In this document: positions 1 through 4,958 of the stretch, one piece after another
Layout of the letters: the number at the start of each line of letters is the position of its first letter
How positions within the stretch are numbered: position 1 is the stretch's first letter
NCBI GenBank assembly: GCA_902793875.1
Contig: CADBFL010000092.1
Location: 1 to 6,917, forward strand
Length of the DNA stretch: 6,917 bases
Direction of reading: 5' to 3'
From: an uncultured Eubacteriales bacterium
GTDB lineage: Bacteria > Bacillota > Clostridia > Peptostreptococcales > Anaerovoracaceae
Program-made: the position numbers and the translations under genes
Notes under the pieces: generated by a model
The model's database searches: none
Told to the model about the DNA's origin: nothing
What the model saw: the letters and a program-made list of their open reading frames with translations, nothing else

Positions 1-1
1 A

Positions 2-145
2 GTGACTTCAGTCAAGAGCTGCCCGTACTGCAACAGCACACAGGTATATAAATATGAAATGCAGAAAAACATCGGATTTACAAAGGTGCTGACAGAGTAT
101 AAATGCCGTAAGTGCGGCGATTGCTTCTGGTATGAAGAACACTAG
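2..145 (+). CDS. Small zinc-ribbon protein, 3' end or complete short gene
   Basis: The frame opens at the window edge and runs 47 codons to TAG. It carries two cysteine knuckles, CPYC (residues 7-10) and CRKCGDC (residues 35-41), separated by 24 residues rich in aromatic and charged amino acids. This CxxC-x24-CxxC layout is the pattern of a four-cysteine zinc beta-ribbon, so the protein or domain probably binds one structural zinc ion. A GTG at position 2 could be a start codon, but no ribosome binding site can be seen before it, so the gene may equally be the C-terminal zinc ribbon of a longer protein cut off by the window. No specific function can be assigned. The coding frame is convincing mainly because of the paired knuckles. 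The gene is followed by a non-coding stretch and a terminator. Confidence 0.6.
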   Translation: MTSVKSCPYCNSTQVYKYEMQKNIGFTKVLTEYKCRKCGDCFWYEEH

Positions 146-280
146 GGTAAAACCAGGTATGAGAGCAGAAACATAGGCAGTCTGCACATATCCGGGACAC
201 GGAAGTGACCGTATCACCGGCTCCTGACGGTGTCTCAATTTGATGAACAATAATAACTGAATTACCGGAACTGAATGAAG
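146..280. other. Intergenic stretch without a visible gene
   Basis: I see no coding frame with a ribosome binding site and no tRNA-like fold here. A few short imperfect inverted repeats are present (for example ACCGT with ACGGT between about 187 and 230), but none is strong. The stretch is probably the 3' untranslated region of the zinc-ribbon gene leading to the terminator at 281-326. Confidence 0.4.
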
Positions 281-326
281 GCGGACCGGGCAGCGCATAT
301 GGCGATGTGCTGCAGGCCCGCTTTTT
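281..326 (+). terminator. Rho-independent terminator after the zinc-ribbon gene
   Basis: The two sides of a long GC-rich hairpin pair as GCGG with CCGC at the base, then CC with GG, then a nine-pair upper stem of GCAGCGCAT with ATGTGCTGC (one G-U pair) around a loop of about six bases. There are small internal mismatches between the blocks. Five T residues follow directly at 322-326. It separates the zinc-ribbon transcript from the promoter that starts 20 bases downstream. Confidence 0.8.
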
Positions 327-345
327 CAGTACGCATAAATCGGGA

Positions 346-374
346 TTGACATGATGTTCTTCGATTCCTATAAT
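346..374 (+). promoter_or_regulatory. Consensus sigma-A promoter of the antitoxin gene
   Basis: A perfect -35 box TTGACA (346-351) and a perfect -10 box TATAAT (369-374) are separated by 17 bases, the optimal spacing for the housekeeping sigma factor. Transcription should begin near 380-382. All twelve consensus bases match, so this should be a strong promoter unless repressed. That fits the palindrome just downstream at 406-426. Confidence 0.9.
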
Positions 375-405
375 AAAAATAGGATAAATACATGGTATTG
401 ATATA

Positions 406-426
406 TTATACAAATTCATTGTATAA
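406..426. promoter_or_regulatory. Palindromic candidate operator, TTATACAA-N5-TTGTATAA
   Basis: Two perfect 8-base inverted arms (406-413 and 419-426) flank a 5-base AT-rich spacer. The element lies about 25-45 bases after the predicted transcription start and just before the ribosome binding site at 431-438. Antitoxins of the Phd/YefM family bind short palindromes near their own promoter and repress it, so autoregulation by the downstream gene is a reasonable inference. An RNA hairpin made of these arms would be AT-rich and weak and has no T-run, so a terminator is unlikely. Confidence 0.6.
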
Positions 427-430
427 ATCG

Positions 431-438
431 AAAGGGGA
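431..438 (+). promoter_or_regulatory. Ribosome binding site that fixes the antitoxin start
   Basis: AAAGGGGA lies 7-8 bases before the GTG at 446. An in-frame ATG at 392 exists, but it would begin about 11 bases from the predicted transcript start, would read through the palindrome, and would add 18 residues unlike the family. The GTG is therefore preferred. Confidence 0.65.
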
Positions 439-445
439 TCATATT

Positions 446-847
446 GTGTATATCAACACGGAAACTATCTTTTCAATGACTCAGGCGAATCAGAATTTTT
501 CTGTTGTAGCGCGCGCTGCCGACCGCAACGGGGAGGCCGTTGTTTTCAAGAACAACCGGCCGAAGTATCTGGTAGTCAATATGGAAAACAGCGGTCTTTT
601 GTTTGACCTGACGGAAGATGAAAAAACAGATATCGTTGCGAAAAGATTGCTGAGCAGATATCCCGGCTCTTTTGAGAAGCTGATCGGATTTCTGGAGGTC
701 AACGGGATCCATGTAGAGTCGAGCGATGAAGATGCATCGGCGCTTGCCGCCGGCATTGCTGACGGCAGCATGAGTCATTCAGATGTGCGGAAGTGGATAG
801 AAGACCATAGAAAAAATAATAACAGTGAAGGAGTTTACAGAACATGA
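446..847 (+). CDS. Phd/YefM-type antitoxin-like DNA-binding protein
   Basis: From the GTG start the protein has 133 residues. The first ~46 residues match the Phd/YefM antitoxin fold: an SMTQANQNFS segment (10-19), a helix, then the VVFKNNRPKYLVVN strand-turn-strand (32-45), corresponding to the family pattern of an 'I/V-T-x-A-x-x-NFS' helix followed by 'I-x-K-N-x-x-P-x-Y-x-V'. Such N-terminal domains dimerise and bind operator DNA, and the C-terminal part wraps a partner toxin. Here the C-terminal part (about 50-133) is acidic then basic, longer than in many family members, and ends in a charged helix around WIEDHRKNNN. A perfect promoter and a palindrome stand upstream. The stop codon overlaps an ATG (ATGA at 844-847) as in many toxin-antitoxin pairs, yet no toxin-sized gene follows. 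Assignment to the family is good. Its present function, as an orphan antitoxin or a stand-alone regulator, is inference. Confidence 0.8.
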   Translation: MYINTETIFSMTQANQNFSVVARAADRNGEAVVFKNNRPKYLVVNMENSGLLFDLTEDEKTDIVAKRLLSRYPGSFEKLIGFLEVNGIHVESSDEDASALAAGIADGSMSHSDVRKWIEDHRKNNNSEGVYRT

Positions 848-903
848 AAGCAATCTCCTGCAGGCCTTCAGGAATACTTATTTCCGCAGAGCATAAAAGA
901 TGA
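844..903 (+). CDS. 19-codon ORF in the toxin position (stub or leader peptide)
   Basis: An ATG overlaps the antitoxin stop codon (ATGA) and is preceded by a strong Shine-Dalgarno AAGGAG (828-833) with 10-base spacing. Translation should therefore be efficient and coupled, but the frame stops at TGA (901-903) after 19 codons (start MKAISCRPSG). No other frame downstream continues a recognisable toxin (Doc/Fic, RelE or YoeB-like). It could be the remains of a deleted toxin gene, a short leader peptide for the secreted hydrolase that follows, or a fortuitous ORF. Codon content alone cannot separate these. Confidence 0.35.
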   Translation: MKAISCRPSGILISAEHKR

Positions 904-926
904 ACAGGTCGGATGCTGCAGAGAAG

Positions 927-940
927 GCCGGTTTGCCGGC
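927..940 (+). promoter_or_regulatory. Small GC hairpin before the hydrolase start
   Basis: GCCGG (927-931) and CCGGC (936-940) form a five-pair stem with a TTTG loop, ending about ten bases before the purine-rich ribosome binding region of the gene at 964. No T-run follows, so it is not a terminator. It might tune translation or mRNA stability, but a stem this short can occur by chance. Confidence 0.3.
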
Positions 941-963
941 GTAAAGAAAAGAAAGGTAAAGAA

Positions 964-2856
964 ATGGGTAGGATCAGAAGGATAGCGACAACGCTGCTGT
1001 GCATGCTGTTTGTGATATCGTCCCTGTCGGGAGGGGCTTTCGCTGCCGTGCAGTACATGCCTGATGTAACGGGCTCAATGAGCAAAGCTTCATATTGGTC
1101 GGACAAGGTCGGGGAGCCCCGGGAACTTCTCGCGGACAGGGATGAGATCGGGCAGCTGAACAGGACTATCCTGGATAAGTCAAGCGAGATGACTGACATG
1201 GCCGCCTGGAGCAGTACCGAATATGACGCGAAGGAACTGGTCGATATGCTGGTAGGAGCGGCGCAGAGCGACGCGGCTTATCTGCAGAGGATCGGAGTGA
1301 AATACCATTCCGACGGTTCTGAGATAGATTACGATTCCCTGATCGAGCTGTGCAGAGATCCTGATGTTCCCGCAGCAGATCCGGGCGATGGCTCCGGAGA
1401 AGATGCTGCAGAAATGCAGGAGTATAAGTTCGCTGTCTGCACCACGCGCACCAGTCTTACGGTATTTCCGACAACGCAGTCGCTGCAGGATGATCCGGCT
1501 GACGTAGACTTTGACTATAATTATCTGACTCAGGTGAAGGTGAACGAGCCTTTGATACTGAGGACCAGATCGACGCCAGTCGACGGGCGCTTCTACTACT
1601 CTGCGGTATCCGGATACGGGGGAGGATGGATACCGGCAGACTGCGTGGCGATATGCAGCGATAAAGAAGAGTGGCTGGACGCATGGGACCATCCGTCGGA
1701 TCAGGTGCTGGTGGTGCTGGATGACAGGATATGGACGGAAGAGTCGAACTATCAGCCTGAGACATCAAAGCGCATGCTGTCCATGGGCACGCGTCTTCAG
1801 CTGGCCACCGAAGAGGAGTCGAAGGGTCAGATCGCCGGAAGGACTGCGCACAACAACCACGTCGTGTGGATGCCGGTAAGAAAACCTGACGGCAGTTACG
1901 AAAAGAAACTTGCGCTGATCGGCGAGAACCGCAAGGTGAGCGAGGGCGTTCCGGATCTTACCGAAGAGAATCTGCTGAATGTCATGCTCAACCAGCTGGG
2001 CGATGTCTACGGATGGGGAAGCATGCTCAGTTCGGATGACTGCTCCGGATACATACGGGATGTATACAGCTGCTTCGGAGTGAACATGCCGAGAAGCTCA
2101 AACCGCAACAAGGGGGCAATGAAGGAATACAGCTTCGAGGGGATGAGCGATGATGAAAAGGCCTCGTTCATCAAAAAACTCCCTCCGGGCACGGACCTTA
2201 TTTTCGACGGACATGAGATGATGTACCTCGGCTACGAGGGGGACAGGATATATGTGATAAGCTCAGCCTACAGCGTGCGCCTGCCGGGAGAAGACAAGAA
2301 TACAAAGACCCTCGGCACATTTATAAACACGCTGGATATGTGCAGGGGCGACAACCGGACATGGCTCCATCACCTGTACGGGGCGATAGTGCCGTTCTAC
2401 AGCGCAGATCATGAAGACTACAAGGTATCGATAAAGAAGGCGAGCATCGAGGGCGTGACGGACCGCAAATACAACGGCAGGGAACAGACCCAGACTCCGC
2501 GGGTCATGCTGAACGGGTCGCCTCTGATCATGGGGACCGACTATGTGATAAGTTACAGAAATAATGTCGAACCGGGCACTGCGATCATGACTGTCACCGG
2601 GACCGGCAGCTACAAAGGGGCCCTGAACGCCTCGTTCAGGATAAGCGATTCCGGAGGAGGCGACGATCCTGATGATAACGGCGGCGGCAACGGCGGCAGT
2701 AACGGCGGCAATAACAGCGGCGGCAATTCATCTGCCGGAAGAGGAAATGTGAAGACAGGTGATGACAGTGCGCTCGGAGCGTGGATGATCCTGTTCCTGG
2801 CGGCGCTGACGGGCAGCACGGGGATGGCCTTTGCAATAAAGAGGAGAAGAGCCTGA
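964..2856 (+). CDS. Secreted, probably wall-anchored NlpC/P60 peptidoglycan endopeptidase
   Basis: The ATG at 964 is chosen because GAAAGGTAAAG precedes it and it opens directly into a signal peptide: basic MGRIRR, hydrophobic core, then an A-F-A cleavage site near residue 27. An upstream in-frame ATG at 913 would add a charged 17-residue extension. Residues about 30-150 form a helical N-terminal region. Residues ~156-325 resemble the two SH3-like modules of this family (RTSLTVFPT, GGGWIPADCVA). Residues ~340-450 are the NlpC/P60 domain, with catalytic Cys360 in DDCSGYIRDVY and His417 in FDGHEMMYLG. Where relatives often carry a third polar His or Asn after the next strand, serines appear (YVISS). 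Residues 486-561 are an Ig-like repeat ending in GTGSYKGALNASFRI. A Gly/Asn/Ser linker, NVKTGD (595-600), a hydrophobic segment and KRRRA form a sortase-type tail. The family cleaves gamma-D-Glu-diamino acid bonds in wall peptides; that activity is inferred. Confidence 0.85.
   Translation: MGRIRRIATTLLCMLFVISSLSGGAFAAVQYMPDVTGSMSKASYWSDKVGEPRELLADRDEIGQLNRTILDKSSEMTDMAAWSSTEYDAKELVDMLVGAAQSDAAYLQRIGVKYHSDGSEIDYDSLIELCRDPDVPAADPGDGSGEDAAEMQEYKFAVCTTRTSLTVFPTTQSLQDDPADVDFDYNYLTQVKVNEPLILRTRSTPVDGRFYYSAVSGYGGGWIPADCVAICSDKEEWLDAWDHPSDQVLVVLDDRIWTEESNYQPETSKRMLSMGTRLQLATEEESKGQIAGRTAHNNHVVWMPVRKPDGSYEKKLALIGENRKVSEGVPDLTEENLLNVMLNQLGDVYGWGSMLSSDDCSGYIRDVYSCFGVNMPRSSNRNKGAMKEYSFEGMSDDEKASFIKKLPPGTDLIFDGHEMMYLGYEGDRIYVISSAYSVRLPGEDKNTKTLGTFINTLDMCRGDNRTWLHHLYGAIVPFYSADHEDYKVSIKKASIEGVTDRKYNGREQTQTPRVMLNGSPLIMGTDYVISYRNNVEPGTAIMTVTGTGSYKGALNASFRISDSGGGDDPDDNGGGNGGSNGGNNSGGNSSAGRGNVKTGDDSALGAWMILFLAALTGSTGMAFAIKRRRA
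2651..2745 (+). repeat. Low-complexity Gly/Asn/Ser linker-coding repeat
   Basis: Within the hydrolase gene, imperfect repeats of GGCGGC plus AAC/AAT/AGT codons encode a flexible glycine-asparagine-serine spacer with an acidic start (DDPDDN). The spacer lies between the Ig-like repeat and the sorting motif, the usual place for a wall-spanning linker. Such short GC-rich repeats may vary in copy number between strains. Confidence 0.7.
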
Positions 2857-2931
2857 ACAGGCGCCGGCCGGCACAGAAGGGCCGCCTGAGAGCATGGCCT
2901 CGCTGCCTCCATCAATACAGTATCCCGATCA

Positions 2932-2960
2932 GGGGGGCTTCATTCCGCCCCCCCCTTTTT
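2932..2960 (+). terminator. Rho-independent terminator of the hydrolase gene
   Basis: GGGGGGC (2932-2938) pairs perfectly with GCCCCCC (2947-2953) around an 8-base loop, followed by two C and five T (2956-2960). It ends the upstream unit and lies two bases before the -35 box of the next promoter. Confidence 0.88.
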
Positions 2961-2961
2961 C

Positions 2962-2990
2962 TTGAAGAGAACAATAAATATGTCTATAAT
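2962..2990 (+). promoter_or_regulatory. Sigma-A-type promoter of the phosphatase-ligase-permease operon
   Basis: TTGAAG (2962-2967, four of six consensus bases) is followed after exactly 17 bases by a perfect TATAAT (2985-2990). Transcription should start near 2997, giving an untranslated leader of about 135 bases before the GTG at 3133. No other promoter is evident up to the end of the window, so it probably serves all four genes. Confidence 0.75.
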
Positions 2991-3029
2991 AATAATTCGG
3001 GTCAATACAGAATAAGCGGAAAAATCTAA

Positions 3030-3068
3030 AGGTGTTCAAGCTTGACGACCGGAGGAGACTGAACACCT
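3030..3068 (+). promoter_or_regulatory. Leader hairpin with 9-bp perfect stem
   Basis: AGGTGTTCA (3030-3038) and TGAACACCT (3060-3068) form a perfect nine-pair stem around a 21-base loop that contains GGAGGAG (3051-3057). The element lies in the long 5' leader of the phosphatase operon, with no T-run, so it is not a simple terminator. It overlaps a second palindrome, TCAAGCTTGA (3036-3045), which offers a competing fold or a protein-binding site. It matches no riboswitch class I recognise. Confidence 0.5.
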
Positions 3069-3132
3069 GCTGCACAGCAAAGATCAGGACTGATAAAAAC
3101 ACAGGCTCGTCGAAGAAAAGTGAGAAAAGAAA

Positions 3133-4563
3133 GTGGAAAACGAAACGATACTTAAAGAAAACCAGGCGATATTAAAAGAAAACGAAAAGAATGCGAACCG
3201 AATGATGTCGATGATCATCAATATCACCGTCGTCATCGTGGCCATAACCTGGATTCTTTTCGAAACAGGGTTCTTCTACATCCGCATCCATTTCCGTGAG
3301 CTCATGATATTCAATATCGTTCTCATGGCAGCGGTATGCCTGATAAGCAGGAAAACCAATTACGAAAAGGACTGGGTCAAGTATATACTGATGGCCGCGT
3401 TTACTGTGGTCTACGCCGTGACCACATCAGCTCTTACATACAATGTGGCTCTGCTGATCGTGGTGCCTATCGTTCTTTCCGTCAGATATTTTGACAAGAA
3501 GTACACAAGGTTCATCGGACTGCTGACGATCATAGTATTTTTCATAGCCTATTTGTACGGAGCCAATCACGGCATGCTGGACATGAACTTCGTCCAGTAT
3601 GCGCCGGGAACGACCATCGTTACAAACGAAAAGATGTGGCTTGATGATGCCGTAAAGGGAATACCTTATGACGGCATGCTCATGATCAAGAACACCATGA
3701 TATCCAACTACTTTGTAAAGATGCTGCAGTATGTAATTGTAGCTGCAGTATCGATAAGGCTGGTGGATCACTGCCAGGATATCATGGACAAACAGAGGAA
3801 CCTGACTGAGAGCACGGCAAGGATCGGAACAGAGCTGAATCTGGCCAAGAGGATACAGGCGGATATGCTTCCTAATCTGTTCCCGGCCTTTCCGGAGAGA
3901 GATGAGTTCGATCTTTATGCATCCATGGACCCTGCGAAGGAGGTCGGCGGAGATTTCTATGATTTCTTCATGATCGACGAGGACCATCTCGGCATGGTGA
4001 TCGCTGACGTTTCGGGAAAGGGCATACCGGCGGCAATGTTCATGATGTTCAGCAAGAACATCATCGCCAACAACGCGATGCTCGGAAAACTGCCGGCCAA
4101 AGCTCTTGAGGATGCGAACAATTCCATCTGCAAAAACAACAGCGAAGAGATGTTCGTGACTGTATGGCTGGGGATACTTGAGATCTCCACAGGCCATGTG
4201 GTCGCAGCCAACGCGGGACACGAGTACCCTGCGATCAAAAGCGCTGACGGCGGATTCGAGCTGTTCAAAGACAAGCACGGTCTTGTTGTCGGAGGCATGG
4301 AAGGCTTAAGGTACAGGGAGTACGAACTGCAGCTCGAACCGGGATCAAAGATCTTCGTGTACACCGACGGAGTGCCTGAGGCTACCAACGCCGATGAGGA
4401 AATGTTCGGGACCGACAGGATGATCGGGGCGCTGAACACCGACCCCGGCGCGGCGCCGAAGCAGATACTGAAGAACGTGCGCAGTGCGGTCGATGATTTT
4501 GTTAAGGACGCGGAGCAGTTTGATGATCTGACGATGCTCTGCCTTGAGTACAGAGGCAAGTGA
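3133..4563 (+). CDS. Membrane RsbU/SpoIIE-type PPM serine phosphatase
   Basis: The 476-residue protein starts at GTG after a weak purine-rich site; an in-frame TGA twelve bases upstream rules out a longer form. A charged N-terminus with a small duplication (ILKENQAILKENE) precedes about six hydrophobic segments (near residues 24-47, 53-70, 82-101, 103-117, 125-143 and 193-208), with a likely extracytoplasmic loop at 144-192. A signalling helix ending in LAKRIQADMLP leads into the C-terminal phosphatase domain. The metal-binding acidic residues of the family are present: Asp274 in GGDFYDFF, Asp292 in IADVSGKG, Asp412 in YTDGVPEA and Asp465 in FDDLTML, so the enzyme should be active. Relatives dephosphorylate a STAS-domain anti-anti-sigma protein and so switch on a sigma factor or another partner; no such partner is in this window. 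The gene leads the operon, and the membrane part may sense an outside or lipid signal. Confidence 0.9.
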   Translation: MENETILKENQAILKENEKNANRMMSMIINITVVIVAITWILFETGFFYIRIHFRELMIFNIVLMAAVCLISRKTNYEKDWVKYILMAAFTVVYAVTTSALTYNVALLIVVPIVLSVRYFDKKYTRFIGLLTIIVFFIAYLYGANHGMLDMNFVQYAPGTTIVTNEKMWLDDAVKGIPYDGMLMIKNTMISNYFVKMLQYVIVAAVSIRLVDHCQDIMDKQRNLTESTARIGTELNLAKRIQADMLPNLFPAFPERDEFDLYASMDPAKEVGGDFYDFFMIDEDHLGMVIADVSGKGIPAAMFMMFSKNIIANNAMLGKLPAKALEDANNSICKNNSEEMFVTVWLGILEISTGHVVAANAGHEYPAIKSADGGFELFKDKHGLVVGGMEGLRYREYELQLEPGSKIFVYTDGVPEATNADEEMFGTDRMIGALNTDPGAAPKQILKNVRSAVDDFVKDAEQFDDLTMLCLEYRGK

Positions 4564-4575
4564 GGAGAAGATACG

Positions 4576-4953
4576 ATGAAGATAACCGCTTTTGATCCGC
4601 ATGTGATCACAGAGGACGCTGAGCCTGTGACAGAGCTTTTTGAAGCTCTGGGCTTTGAGAGGCGTCATAAAAAGGACATCGATGATTTTGATACATCGGA
4701 CATCCGCATGAAGGATGCGAACGGCTTTCATGTCGACATCTCGCAGTCGGACTTCCTTGCAGAAGGCGACAGGATAGCCATACGGATGAATGTTGATGAC
4801 TTTGACGAGGCTTATCAGATGCTTGCCGGCAGGGGATTCAAAAATCTCTACGGCAAACAGCCTCTCAGCACAGAGACATCCAGATCGGCAATGATGGTTT
4901 CGCCATCCGGATTAACGATCAATCTGGTGCATCATATAAAAAAAGAGGTTTAG
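4576..4953 (+). CDS. VOC (glyoxalase/bleomycin-resistance fold) family protein
   Basis: The ATG is preceded by GAGGAG (4562-4567), which overlaps the stop of the phosphatase gene, leaving a 12-base gap. The 125-residue product is one vicinal-oxygen-chelate module of two beta-alpha-beta-beta-beta halves: residues ~1-60 (EALGFERRHKK, then FHVDISQSD) and ~65-120 (MNVDDFDEAYQMLAGRGF, ending in SPSGLTINLVHH). The VDDFDEAYQMLAGRGF and SPSGLTINLVHH segments are the clearest family signatures. The glutamates that usually bind metal at strand ends look replaced (D in HVDI, N in INLV), so metal-dependent catalysis is doubtful and a binding or protective role is possible. Members act as lyases, isomerases, dioxygenases or ligand-binding resistance proteins; the substrate here is unknown. 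Its position next to an acyl-activating enzyme suggests a linked metabolite. Confidence 0.75.
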   Translation: MKITAFDPHVITEDAEPVTELFEALGFERRHKKDIDDFDTSDIRMKDANGFHVDISQSDFLAEGDRIAIRMNVDDFDEAYQMLAGRGFKNLYGKQPLSTETSRSAMMVSPSGLTINLVHHIKKEV

Positions 4954-4958
4954 GGACT

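Noticed and set aside
844..963. Riboswitch (c-di-AMP or c-di-GMP class) before the cell-wall hydrolase
   Set aside because: Such switches often precede NlpC/P60 genes, but the conserved core sequences are not present; only one small GCCGG hairpin is seen.
699..1199. Minus-strand open frame of 166 codons across the antitoxin-hydrolase junction
   Set aside because: Antisense to two supported genes; Cys/Ser/Leu-rich composition and no ribosome binding site or family signature.
2781..3029. 82-codon + strand frame overlapping the end of the hydrolase
   Set aside because: It starts inside the hydrolase sorting tail in another frame and runs through the terminator and the next promoter; no motif supports it.
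3036..3045. TCAAGCTTGA palindrome as an independent operator
   Set aside because: A 10-base palindrome can occur by chance and it overlaps the stronger hairpin arm, so it is mentioned only as a competing fold.
3427..4278. Long minus-strand open frame (283 codons)
   Set aside because: It lies wholly antisense to the phosphatase gene, whose motifs are unmistakable, has no recognisable domain, and is rich in His/Arg/Val as expected from a reverse shadow.
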